Shown one piece after another: positions 1 to 9,910 of a stretch of 64,000 nucleotides of DNA. The stretch lies in assembly GCA_020747065.1 (NCBI GenBank), contig JAGMVK010000005.1:2728001-2792000 (forward strand), written 5' to 3'. The notes under the pieces were generated by a model. It ran no database searches and was not told the origin of the DNA. It saw only the letters and a program-made list of their open reading frames with translations. The stretch comes from Cadophora sp. MPI-SDFR-AT-0126. Its lineage: Eukaryota > Ascomycota > Leotiomycetes > Helotiales > Ploettnerulaceae. Position 1 is the first letter of the stretch. Every line of letters starts with the position of its first letter. The translations under genes were made by a program, and so were the position numbers.

Positions 1-1149
1 CTTTGAACTGCTATCATGGTGTTGAGCATGGGGAGGTCTATTTTGAGGATCCACAGCCGGGAATTTGTGTTCCGACTTCATTGGTCGGCCTGGCAGGCGT
101 AAGACGGAAAAACACGAGATCTCTGGATGGTGACATGTGACTTTACATAGAAATTGAGGTTCGGTTGGGCACTCGGCACCCTGAGGAGGACTTTTCACTG
201 GATGAAAGTGGGTTTACTGATGTGTTGATACTGTCGGGCATGAGAGTTTGGACTGGAAGCCTGGTTTGATGGGCTGTGGACGGTGTAGGCGAAGTGACGA
301 TGGCCAAGCAATGTTTTGACAACTAACTCCACCAAAATGTCTTACTGGTAGCTGGGAAAAGCCAACGCGGCTCAAGTTTGAGTCGCTGAGAGCGTCGAGT
401 ACCGAGACAGAACAGCCCTCGAGTGAGCCTGACAAGACCAGCTCTATCTAGTAGAATACCACACCCACAGCCATCTACTGAGAAATGCTGGGCATCCTAT
501 CCACTCAGCCTTACTTAAACTTCAATTTGATGGACTAGTACTTAAGGAGGGCACGCGATTGGACCACTAGGGAATGAGCTCTACAATATGTGCGGTATCT
601 TGTGTTTGTTTTTGCATTTGGTACTTTTGTAGTGGGGCGGCCAAGGAGTTGAGGCGTCTCGGTAGTGGAGGAAAGTCGACCCGCCAACTGCCATCAACAC
701 GATAGGGAAGCCTGTGGAATGGGCTGAGCTATCTTAGGTTTGGAAGCACTTCCTTTAAGCCTTGCTTATGGGCAGTCACTGTGGGGAATACTCCGGAAGT
801 AAAAGGCAGCGTGGAGGCTAGTTGTACCGAATCGCAGCCTCCTGGACAAATAACCCCGATTTCGGGATTCGTTGCACACCGAAGTCCGTGCCCGTGGGGG
901 ACATTTTGGGAAGTGATAACAGAATTCTTGAAGTCTATTGCTTTCTATGGAATCTATAACGACAGGTAGCAAGGGAATATAACGAAGCCTATTTTGCGTG
1001 CTGTGGAATCTACAACGACAGGCAACAAGGGGATATAACGAAGAGGCTACGGTTGATGAACAAGTTGTACATGCATTTCCGATGCCGAGGGACCAAGGTG
1101 TATCAAATGACTTTCCTCCTCCCGGGGGATAAACCGACTCCCTCCCATG
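1..1149. other. Gene-free left edge with a 40-bp duplication
   Basis: No convincing gene is seen in this stretch; open frames are short, lack family motifs and run on both strands at once. The only structure I see is an imperfect direct repeat of 40 bp at 948-987 and 1004-1043 (period 56), listed separately. The right end is the 3' flank of the bHLH gene that ends at 1150. Confidence 0.6.
948..1043. repeat. Imperfect 40-bp direct repeat, two copies
   Basis: Positions 948-987 and 1004-1043 match at about 36 of 40 bases. The differences that I can see (T/C, G/A, A/G) are all transitions. Each copy starts at TGGAATCTA and ends at ATAACGAAG, with a 16-bp spacer. It lies about 100 bp downstream of the stop of the bHLH gene. 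It could be a decayed minisatellite or a piece of an old element; the transition-only differences would fit RIP. Confidence 0.7.
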
Positions 1150-2001
1150 TCATACAACGCTGTACTTGACATTCTGTGCCCTAAGTCCTTTCGTACTCGG
1201 TCTTTCTGCCAGAAAATGCTCCAGCATTTGAACCTTCGCCTCCAGCGTCTCCTTTTCTCGCTTCTCTCGCCTAGCATGTTGCTGCAACTCCAGTATATGC
1301 TCCTTGGCACGCTTCAGAACCACCGCCTTGCTTGGCTGAATGGTTGTTGAGGACTCTGGGATGACGCTCCAGAGCGCGTTGATGTTGTCTCTCACTCGAT
1401 GTCGGTATCGTTGCTCGACTTGGTTGTGGACCACGCGGACTTCCTCCAACAGGCGGCCACTGTTAGATTTGTGGTGAGTGCTCTCGTTGTCGGATATCTG
1501 TGATTGGTTCTCTTCTGGGTCGGCGGTGGACACATAGGCGCTTCGGTTTGAGAACCTATTTGAGGCGAAGGGTGAAGACAAAGGGGCGTCGGTCGTGTAA
1601 GAGGATGGCGCGGATGGGATATTGATCTCATCTTTCTGATCACTTGTTTGGTTTGGTGGAAGTGGGAAGAGCGAACAATACTCCTCTGAATACTCGGTGT
1701 CAGATGAGTCGGTGTCAAGAGATGATTGTAGCGAGAACAAGGGACTGTTACTCCAACAATAGTCGGATGTGACCGAGCGCGACTTATCGGCAGGAGGCGA
1801 ATGGAGAGGAAGAGCTGCCATGAAGGAATTCCACGGTGGCATAATCTGCGGTTGATCATCGATGGACTGGGATTGGAAGGGGTTCTTTCTATCAGTGAAA
1901 GCGGGCACGTTTTGGTTGCTGAATGGTTGAGCCGTCTGGCGGGGAGCAGAACGAGGGGCGTTATCCTTAGAATCGTTGCTGAAAGCACGCCTGTGCATCA
2001 T
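1150..2001 (-). CDS. bHLH transcription factor (SREBP-like basic region)
   Basis: Single-exon gene of 283 aa when started at the first ATG (of an ATG ATG pair) in frame; the frame stays open upstream but only with non-ATG codons. The C-terminal third carries a basic helix-loop-helix. The basic region reads HNQVEQRYRHRVRDNIN, where H, E, R and the tyrosine of the RYR triplet are the DNA-contacting pattern of SREBP-type bHLH proteins that read E-boxes or sterol-type sites. A loop and helix 2 with PSKAVVLKRAKEHILELQ follow, then a heptad-like region that may extend the dimer coiled coil. The N-terminal 190 residues are rich in S, P, N and Q, as in activation regions. It shares size and layout with the bHLH gene at 9059-9910 on the other strand, including a P-x-W-[ND]-x-F-[MI]-A motif and a SLFPL motif, so the two are paralogues. 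Function and target are unknown. Confidence 0.88.
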   Translation of the reverse strand: MMHRRAFSNDSKDNAPRSAPRQTAQPFSNQNVPAFTDRKNPFQSQSIDDQPQIMPPWNSFMAALPLHSPPADKSRSVTSDYCWSNSPLFSLQSSLDTDSSDTEYSEEYCSLFPLPPNQTSDQKDEINIPSAPSSYTTDAPLSSPFASNRFSNRSAYVSTADPEENQSQISDNESTHHKSNSGRLLEEVRVVHNQVEQRYRHRVRDNINALWSVIPESSTTIQPSKAVVLKRAKEHILELQQHARREKREKETLEAKVQMLEHFLAERPSTKGLRAQNVKYSVV

Positions 2002-3589
2002 CTTGCATTGAGTTTTATAAGATGTGGAAGTTGGAAGTGGATATGGATTGTTGTGTACAAAATCAGTATGGGTCTGACAGAGGGTGTGAACTAGAGAGAA
2101 GTGTGTCTGAAAATTATGAGAATCGAGGGGTTTATAACTATTTCTAGAGGACGTTCCAAGATCATTAGGGATGAAGAGATTTCTTTCTTCCAGTGCTATC
2201 TTCAATGCGGTAGCTTGCCAAGGTCTGGAACTCTGATGTCTGCTTCGTTTTCATAGGATCTCGGCAATCTGGAGCTGTCTCAATGACGTTAGTAGCAACA
2301 TTCCCGCATTCCTCAGTCCTCTCAGCTTCGGTCAATGAAAGTTCCGCGCTAAGCTAGATGTTGCTAAGATAAGGGATGCCAATCAGAGTCCCAGGATTGT
2401 TGAGGCCCAAGGAGCGAAATCCGGGGAAAGTCTGGGTGTGACAAGAAGCCACAGAGTCGGGTCTGCTCTAGAGCCGGACTCGGTAAGGCTCAGAGATGAA
2501 TATCGATCCAGAACCAAAATAAAGATTTGTGTTCGATTGGTGTGTGTACGAAACGTGTGGAGGTCTGGACCCTGACTAATTCCCCGAAAGGCAAAACTCA
2601 ACGGCTATTACCATGGGCCTTGCCCGTCCTCGATGCCATCTGCCACCTCTAGTCACATGTCACGAGGCTGTGTCACCCCAACGCGGGACGATCTCAACAG
2701 CTTCAACCACGAGGATATATCTACTAGGTAATTTCAAGTGACATGTACTAGCCTTATCATGGCTCCCTGAGGTGATTGGACACAGAACGAATATAGCGAG
2801 GGCAAAGATACCCTTCGCCTCTCCTTCGCTATCTTAGGATGCAAGGAGGCTTTGCCAACTACACAGAAGGTTCTGCAGTGTTGAAAGACATAATATATAC
2901 ATTCCCACACCTTTCTTGGTGTAACTGGTAACCACTGTGCGAGCATTTTGAAGTGATGATGGTGATGTTGGATGGAAACCCCAACTGATCGTGGCGACGC
3001 GGAGTGCGATTAAGTTACCCCGCGCCAAAATCAGAATATCAAATTTTAGTTCCCACACCATTATTTACAAGTGCAAAGTCATTCCCGTACAAAAAAGTAA
3101 GGGTATCATGTGGAACAAGAGATTGAAGTGGGAGCACGGCCGAATGAACCTCATAGTTGTAGAGCGGCAAGAAAGTGGTGATCTTGAATGAGCAGCCGCA
3201 CTCCGGGAGGTCCAATGTTGTTCGTGTGTAACATGAACCTCTATGCTCATACGATTCCGCCCGTAAACTCATTGAAGACGGTTAGATCGTCGAACTCAGC
3301 CGCCAGGCTATCAGCTCGTGCCGCATTCCACTATTGAAAAATTCATGGCTAGCCAAGATCCAGCAGGGGAGCTCATCTTTCTGATTTACGGCCATCACTC
3401 ATCAGGGACCAGCAGAGCCGCTTGGCGACGGGAAAACTTCGCGCAAGTCTTGGACGCTACTGAAAGCAGAGGGAGGGGTGGATTTGCATCTGAAGCTGCG
3501 CGATCTATAATCAGAACGAAGTCACGCCACTCCCTGCCGGTCTTATACCCCGCACTTCCCTACTTTGAAAGTGGCTTTGGATATCTTCG

Positions 3590-3603
3590 CCCCCCCCCCC
3601 CCC
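3590..3603. repeat. Poly-C run (14 C)
   Basis: Fourteen consecutive C on the + strand in a gene-free stretch. Such runs are slippage-prone and their length may be misread; the run may also vary between strains. No coding role is seen. Confidence 0.85.
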
Positions 3604-3903
3604 ATACTTGACAAAGCACAGCTCTGCACCGCAATGGCCAGCAAGCCCCGCGCAAACAGTACCAGTGAACGATGCAGAAATAGCGCATGGGAAAGCTGTG
3701 GTGGTACAGAAATAACAAAATGCATGAGTGCCACTCTAGATCTGTCTGGAAGCGTTTGACGAATGTATTCATGAAGTAGATGAGTTATATGTGCTACCAA
3801 AATATCGTACTTCGATTTGAGGTAGTTGGGGATATTTTTCTTGAGCTGTTTGATTGAAACCGCAAATATGCTAGTGGGGGGGTCATTATGGGCGCGGGCT
3901 ACG

Positions 3904-4004
3904 TGTAATGGTACGAGTTAGGCATATTCAGCTTGCGCTGAATATTGTGATCTTTTGGTCCAGTTGGTGTAGTTGGTATGAGCCTGACCTCAGCTATCAT
4001 TACA
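3904..4004. mobile_element. 101-bp solo-LTR-like element, copy 1
   Basis: The element begins TGTAATGGTA and ends TATCATTACA, so its ends form a short imperfect inverted repeat of the TG..CA type seen in LTRs. It is flanked on both sides by CTACG, a 5-bp target duplication, as expected of integrase-driven insertion. Inside is a perfect hairpin, ATATTCAGC / GCTGAATAT with a 4-base loop (3924-3945). A second copy at 25672-25772 differs at only 3 of 101 bases and has its own 5-bp duplication. No internal coding region sits next to it, so a solo LTR of a very small LTR element (TRIM-like) is the best reading. A MITE with 5-bp target sites is the alternative. Confidence 0.75.
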
Positions 4005-5367
4005 CTACGAACGGATAGAGCTGTGTTGTTCTTCGCCTGCGATGAAGGGTTGGGGGAGATCGACGATGAGGGCGTGATACTAAACACTTGACGGAATTAG
4101 CCATCGGGAATCTAAGTTAAGAGTCGATGAATTTAGTGAAATGTGGCCGTACTAGAACTCCAACAGTGGCTTGGAGCATATTTGTGGAAGATTGGTGTGG
4201 ATGGAGGGCGATCAGTCTGGTCAGGAAGCCTGGCATATACCGTAAAAGCGAAGTTGAGACTTGGAGGACGGTTGCTCCATTCTGTTGAGCAATATAGAGG
4301 GATAAAATTGACAAGATCTCCCACGATTCGGAGAAGGGGACCAATATGTTCCCGTAGCTAGAAAATGGTATCTCGGCGATTTTCGGCCGGCTTTCGAAGG
4401 TAGACTTAGCTCCGATATCACTCGGTATAGGTAAAGTCGGTGGTTACTTGGCGGCAACCGGCTCTGTATAAAGAGTTTGAACCCTTGAGAAGTCTATTGC
4501 AAAGCATGGTAGCGAAAGTTATGGGAGGAAACCTAAATCGACATGTCGAAGCATCCCCATGCTGTGTGCGAAGTGCCGAACGATCGTCCCTCTTCAATGA
4601 AGGCAGGTCAACGCTTGTCAAAGTGTCTGACATGCCATATAATTTCATCGTTTCGGTCAATTCCAGTCCTTCAGACACTACTTTGACTCCATCTTTGCCC
4701 GATCTATGGCAGTAAATGGCAGACCGAGAGGATGCTAAAGCTGCATAAGCAGTCGGATGAATTTTCGGCTTTGAAATCACAAAGGACTTCAGCTTCGCGC
4801 TCGAATTTGAAGCTTTTGGTGACAGATTTTGGATCTACAGAGCTGTAGAGTTACTGTTGGGGAAGTTAGCAGGGAATTAGCACGTATTACGCCCGGATTT
4901 GCTTCAGAACTCACAGTTGTGTATGCGACTGATGAGTCGACGAGGGATCGTAAACAAGACTCAGTATTGCGCCTTATCAAAGATAAGAATCATTTTGAAT
5001 CAAATCAGCTAGAATAGGATGGACTGTTTCCAGATATAGGGCCATAACACCTGCAGAAAATTCCTTGGTACAGACACATTGATCCAGTAGCTGATGTCGA
5101 TACACTGGAGCAAGGGATCATTGTACTTCAGTGCTGGTTGAGGCCCAACAGGTTTATACATCACGCCACCTTTACCCAGCATTCGACGGTTGGCCTGCAT
5201 TTCTAGGGAATATGACTCTGCTGTTGGAGAATGGGCGTCGATCCCTTCCCAGTGTCTTGTACTTTTCTTCTTGAGGCAACTCTTTTGTTGGCATGGCCCG
5301 TGAGCTGTGTTCCAAGTACTCAATCAAGTCAGGACGCCGTTTCCGTGGGAAAATCCCACAAACCATA

Positions 5368-5410
5368 ACGTAGGTGGTAAGCGAGCGGTTCCCGTAAACG
5401 AGTGGTTCCC
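5368..5410 (+). repeat. Left terminal inverted repeat of the Fot1-like element
   Basis: Pairs with 7189-7229 on the other strand. The outer 35 or so bases match perfectly, followed by a single T/C difference in the second GAG[TC]GGTTC unit. The repeat holds two tandem copies of a GAGYGGTTCCC-like box, probably transposase binding sites. Confidence 0.9.
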
Positions 5411-5475
5411 GCGCCCCTCATATTTCCATACCTCTCTATATTGCACTACCAATAACTCCACCAATTTCCATCCAA

Positions 5476-7032
5476 ATGACTCAAAACGAAGGTCGAATTG
5501 TTCTAGCTATACAGGCCTTTCAACGAGGCCAATTCAAGCACCTCAAAACTACCTACAAGGCCTATAATGCACCATATACAACGACAAGGAAACGCGTCGC
5601 GAGGGTCCCTAAAAGACGCGTTTCGACACCTAACAGCAGGAAACTTACGGATTTGAAAGAACAAACTCTTAAGCAATAGATATTAGCTATGATTAGTAGA
5701 AGTCTACCTATAGGCCTCCAATCTATACGCGCAATAGCTAATATACTGCTCTCAAAACGCAGCGGCGCAGAGGTAGTGGAAGCTTTAGTTATTAGTCAAA
5801 AATAGGTATATAACTACATACAACAGCACCACTCCCTTCAAACGAAATATACTCGAAAATACGACTACCAGCGTGCTCTCTACGAAGATTACTCAATTAT
5901 ACGGGCCTAGTTTGACCTTGTACAAAACACAGTCGCGAAATACGGGATCTTAGAGGAGGATATACATAACTTTGACGAAACGGGGTTCCAGATAGGAGTA
6001 ATAGCTACTGCAAAGGTAGTTTTAGGCAGGGAAAGAGCTGGAAAAGCAATTACTGTACAACCAGGGAATCGCGAATGGGTTATAGCTATAGAGTCAATTG
6101 ACTCTACAGGTAACAGGCCTCCTCCTGTTATTATTTTTAAGGGAAAGGTGCATATCTCTACGTAGTATAGCAATAACTTACCACGCAATTGGGTTATTAC
6201 TTTAAGTGAAAAAGGGTAGACTAATAATCAATTAGGCCTTTTATGGCTTAAAACTGTTTTTGAGCTGTATATAGCACTACGTACAAAGGGGGTATACAAG
6301 CTCTTAATTCTGGATAGGCATAGAAGTCATATAACACCCGAATTCGACCTCTTTGCTGTGGAATATAAGATTATCACGCTTTGTATACCCGCGTATAGCT
6401 CTCACCTATTACAACCTTTAGATGTGAACTGTTTTACAACCTTAAAACGCGCGTACAGGCGTCAGATCAAGCAACTAATACGTGATAGAGTCAACTATAT
6501 TAATAAAGCAGACTTCCTTACAGCATACAACAGAGCACGTACGGAATCTATAACTCCTACTATTACACGTAGTGGTTTTACAGCTACCGGATTAGTCCCT
6601 TTTAACCCAGATCAGGTGCTTTCAAAGCTCAATATATAGATCCGTACACCTACCCCCTCACTAGCACTTATACTACTACAGCAATAGATTCCGGAGACTC
6701 CACAGCACCCCGAAGCAGTAGATCTTCAAGCAAAGTCAATTAAAGAGTCTCTATACCGTCGAATACACCTAAATATACCTTCTAGTCCTACAGATTCAGC
6801 ATTTCAATAGTTAGTTAAAGGGTGCAAAATAGCTATACATAATACTGCAATTCTAGCGGAAGAGAATAGGTAGTTACGGGCCGAAAACACACGTCAAAAG
6901 AGGAAGAGAGCTGTAAAGAGGTCTTTTATTCAATCGGGTAGAGTTCTTACAGTTCAGGAAGGCATAGAACTAGTAGAAACTGCTGAAAACAGGCCTGTAA
7001 AGGGGGAGGTAGAACCACGTACACAACCCTAA
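5476..7032 (+). pseudogene. Transposase (CENP-B/psq HTH plus DDE_1), nine in-frame TAG
   Basis: One reading frame of 518 codons runs from ATG at 5476 to TAA at 7030 without any shift. It is interrupted by TAG at 5677, 5803, 5908, 6163, 6217, 6637, 6685, 6808 and 6871, and by no TGA or TAA. The N-terminus resembles a psq-type helix-turn-helix. The catalytic core keeps the NFDETGFQIG block (first D), the LLILDRHRSH block (second D) and a following HLLQPLDV block, as in Fot1/pogo transposases. At least the first five stops fall where the family usually has tryptophan, so TGG to TAG is the likely change. About 28 glutamine codons (CAA, CAG) are intact, while only three TGG remain. This fits G-to-A change in TpG, which is CpA-to-TpA on the other strand, as in RIP, but with one-strand bias. 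Confidence 0.9.
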
Positions 7033-7188
7033 CCACGCGCCCTAGGGAGGTATAGTATATACGGATCAACTGTACATAATGCCCGTACATGCCTAGCACG
7101 TACATAATAGAATAAAACAGGTTTTAAGAGGTAATAATTACGCGTTAATTAATAGAAGTGATTTATATTAGGGTAGGTAGGGGGAACA

Positions 7189-7229
7189 GAACCGCTCGTT
7201 TACGGGAACCGCTCGCTTACCACCTACGT
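7189..7229 (-). repeat. Right terminal inverted repeat of the Fot1-like element
   Basis: Inverted copy of 5368-5410, ending ACCTACGT before the flanking TA at 7230-7231. The same double GAGCGGTTC box is seen when read on the minus strand. Confidence 0.9.
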
Positions 7230-7256
7230 TACTTAAGCGCTGTACTTACGTAAGCA

Positions 7257-7368
7257 CTGAAGCGGCGTCTGCATGTCGGAGCTTAATAAGGATTAGTTGT
7301 GCTTGACCTGCAGATGCGGTCTGAAGAATGTTAAACACTTCCGTTACAGGCTCCAAACGCCGCTTCAG
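7257..7368. repeat. 12-bp inverted repeat spanning 112 bp
   Basis: CTGAAGCGGCGT at 7257-7268 is the exact reverse complement of 7357-7368. The arms do not extend beyond 12 bases and no target duplication is evident. It starts 28 bp beyond the transposon's right target site. Could be a decayed small inverted-repeat element or chance. Confidence 0.5.
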
Positions 7369-7711
7369 GGCCTCCTTCTCTGCTTTGAGCATCCGCACAT
7401 GCGCTTCAACCTAATCAATAGTCGTGTACACACAATATTTATCGCGGACCGACTAAGGAGAACAGTGCGAACGGCATCCATCACATTATGAATCGCATAT
7501 TCTAATAGAGGTCTGACCGTTAGTTCCTTCCAAGACTGAGAGACTCAGCAACGATAGCAGCAATTGCATTGTGAGCACTTACGGTACAATTCTTGACATG
7601 TCAATAGTCGCAAGCAGACCTCGTATGCGGTCGCTTCCTACTTAATGCCTTGCGAAGATTTGCGGGGACAAACGAACCCAGGAAGACGGCTTTCAAGCAG
7701 GCAGGTAAGGA

Positions 7712-7732
7712 GGACCCTGATCGTCAGGGTCC
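7712..7732. repeat. Perfect hairpin, 9-bp stem and 3-base loop
   Basis: GGACCCTGA, TCG, TCAGGGTCC: a perfect inverted repeat in gene-free DNA. About 10 bases later the sequence runs through GTACTTCCGTACTTCGTAC, a GTACTT-repeating stretch. No terminator or gene link is supported. Confidence 0.6.
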
Positions 7733-9058
7733 AAGGCTAAGTACTTCCGTACTTCGTACTAGGGGGAATAATCTGAGGTTTAATGTCTGTGCTAGATGGC
7801 CCAGTTTTTACTATTCTGAGAAGGAAAAGAGTCAAACGGATTGGCTAATTGGTTACCTTCCCATGTTGAGTAGAATCTTCCAGTACAGAGCACAGACGCC
7901 AAGTCTTTGATCTTTTCGGCAAGTACCAAGTAAGCTTTGCACGGGTCGCCATGAGAATGGCAGATGGTCGCCTCCGGTTCGATAAGTTTTAAGGAAGCAC
8001 CGGAGTAGGTGTCGCTCCGAGGAGATATGTATTGGCTTCACACGAGAAATGGGCTGTTCTGGAGGTGGGGCCGAGCTGGGGTCTCAAAGTGAAGCGAGAC
8101 CAATCACAGCCATGCCCAACTCTGTGTCAGGAATGATATGGCCCAATACCTCTCATTCGCTCACACGTCCCGGAGATAGCTCCTATACTTTCAAGAACTT
8201 CTCATTCGCTCAGACAGCTTCCCCGGCTCACCACCCCACCCGCTTCTGCAGAGCTTAGTTTGGACCCTTTTTGTACTCCCACCCCTCTCAACAAACGTTA
8301 ACCGCGAATCTACAGGGTTCGAAGATATGAAGTGCTTACTTTCATTGGACAGAACCCCTGACCAGACCCTTGTTTACTTCGAAGCACGAGCCAAATTCTG
8401 ATCAGTCGTAATTCTAAGGGTAGCTGTACGAAGAAGGTTCGAGAGGCCCTGATATCCTTGTCCAGGGATGCATATGTCGAAGTATTGGATGAATCTCCTA
8501 GATGCCTGCCTACACTCGGCACAGCTTCCTTGAGGTTTAATGTTTGTTAAGGAGATCAGGGGGAAATACGTAACTTCTGCGCCAGTTGAGTTGGGCTTCA
8601 ACCGAGCGATGGGTAAGTGACGTTTACAAGATACATCCAGAGTGGTGCGGGGTATGGTCACCTAGGCTGCTGTTCCCCAGATTTCTACCCAATGGATTTC
8701 AGAAGAGATTGTTCCGATTAGATCAAGTCATGGAATGAGAGGCTGACAGTTACTCTAGATCCGAGAATATACGATTTCAGGTTTTTGCATGTGCCAATAT
8801 TCGTAGTTCAAAGTTTAGACCACGACGGTACCCGCCGACAAAATACAACCATGCATTCCTCACGAATGTGATCGGCGATGATATTGAATTGTTTTTCTCT
8901 TATATATCACGGGTCCTCGAAATCCACAAGTCAATGCTCTCCAAGCTACCCCGCACATATCAACATCGCACTTACAGCAAGGATTCGATCCTTTCGCATC
9001 GTTCAGGGTCCTTTTCTCTGCCATTCTCTTCACCAAGCAAACAAAAATTACCAAAACA

Positions 9059-9910
9059 ATGGCAGGCTCGTTTGCGTTTGGCAATAACAACATCTATACA
9101 TCTTCATTGCCAGACACCTGCCTCACTACCGCACCATTTCAGGATGAGAGTTACCCCAAAATAAACGGACACGACTTCTACCAGTCAGATTTGCAGCCAT
9201 TCTCCCCATCGTGGGATGCCTTCATAGCGAATCCGCCATATGCTACTCCAGACAAAGAATACACCCAAACCACATCCAACTTCTTCAACCAAGATGATCT
9301 ACTCTTCGCCGACTCCTCTCTCGAGGAGTCTCCTCAGACCCCTAAACTTTCAGCACGCCACATCTCACTCTTTCCGCTACAAGCGGACAGGTCCTGCGAT
9401 CCGAGAGACTCCTTTGCTTCATCCGGGTCTACTCCCCCCTTGATTGATCACATGTCATTTTCACATGTAACATCTCCATCCGCAACAAAATCAGAGCGAC
9501 CCACAGTATCCGAGTCCAACTACTCCGAAAAGTCCTCTCGATCTACCTCCTCGGAAAGCGAAAAGCCCCTGTCTTCCTCTCGCCGCAGCAGTAAAGGCAG
9601 TGCTCACTCCCCCACCGCCCACCGCCTCAACCACAACAAAATCGAGAAGCGGTACCGCACCAACCTCAGCCAACAAATCAGCAATCTCTGGAGCGTGATT
9701 GCTACGGAAGAGAAATCGGATTCACGACAGCCGAGTAAGTCGGCTGTTCTGGTTGCGGCGAGGAAGTACATCCTCGAGTTGCAGATGCACAACAAGCGTG
9801 CGGAGTCGAATCTGGAGGAGGGGAGGAAGAAGTGCAAGACTTATGAGCAGCTTCTTACAAATAATTTGAGGAAGACGGGCGTCAAGGTCGCGAGGATTGG
9901 AAGGCCATGA
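9059..9910 (+). CDS. bHLH transcription factor, paralogue of the gene at 1150
   Basis: Single-exon gene of 283 aa from ATG at 9059, exactly the length of its paralogue on the opposite strand at 1150-2001. The bHLH lies at about residues 190-250: the basic region HNKIEKRYRTNLSQQISNL has the H, E and RYR of the SREBP-like class and is closer to the consensus than its partner. Helix 2 is PSKSAVLVAARKYILELQ, followed by a charged helix that probably extends the dimer. The first 185 residues are Ser/Pro-rich with no other domain. Shared short motifs outside the bHLH (P-x-W-[ND]-x-F-[MI]-A and SLFPL) show common descent. The promoter carries a TACCCCGCAC motif about 110 bp upstream of the ATG. The coding strand is C-rich up to about 9680 and then G-rich. 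It may form homo- or heterodimers with its paralogue; that is inference. Confidence 0.9.
   Translation: MAGSFAFGNNNIYTSSLPDTCLTTAPFQDESYPKINGHDFYQSDLQPFSPSWDAFIANPPYATPDKEYTQTTSNFFNQDDLLFADSSLEESPQTPKLSARHISLFPLQADRSCDPRDSFASSGSTPPLIDHMSFSHVTSPSATKSERPTVSESNYSEKSSRSTSSESEKPLSSSRRSSKGSAHSPTAHRLNHNKIEKRYRTNLSQQISNLWSVIATEEKSDSRQPSKSAVLVAARKYILELQMHNKRAESNLEEGRKKCKTYEQLLTNNLRKTGVKVARIGRP

Larger units (their letters stand above)
2002..5367. other. Gene-free stretch between bHLH gene and transposon
   Basis: No open frame here shows a recognisable family or plausible intron pattern. The stretch holds a run of 14 C at 3590-3603, a copy of the GCGGGGTA motif (3546-3557), and a 101-bp repeat with target duplications (3904-4004). 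The part next to 2002 should be the promoter of the left bHLH gene. The rest looks like slowly eroding intergenic DNA. Confidence 0.6.
5368..7229 (+). mobile_element. Fot1/pogo-type DNA transposon (Tc1/mariner superfamily)
   Basis: A complete 1,862-bp element. It starts ACGTAGGTGG and ends CCACCTACGT, flanked on both sides by TA, the target duplication of this superfamily. The terminal inverted repeats are about 40 bp with one or two mismatches and contain two near-copies of GAGCGGTTCCC in tandem. Length agrees with the roughly 1.9 kb of known Fot1-like elements. It holds one long transposase frame (5476-7032) broken by nine TAG stops. Perfect target sites and nearly identical ends suggest insertion was not very old, yet the transposase is dead. 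The element sits in gene-free DNA between the two bHLH genes and does not break a recognised gene. Confidence 0.93.
7230..9058. other. Gene-free stretch upstream of the right bHLH gene
   Basis: No gene is recognised. Two small secondary-structure signals are present: a 12-bp inverted repeat (CTGAAGCGGCGT at 7257-7268 against 7357-7368) and a 9-bp stem with a 3-base loop (7712-7732). The last few hundred bases are the promoter of the bHLH gene at 9059, with a TACCCCGCAC motif at 8947-8956 and TTATATAT at about 8899. Confidence 0.6.

Noticed and set aside
3961..4004. tRNA- or SINE-like A box (TGGTGTAGTTGG) inside the 101-bp repeat
   Set aside because: No B box, no cloverleaf and no A-rich tail; TG..CA ends with 5-bp target duplication fit an LTR-type element better.
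5476..7032. Reading UAG as an amino acid in the transposase
   Set aside because: All host genes in the window use normal stops; a RIP-like origin of TAG from TGG is simpler.
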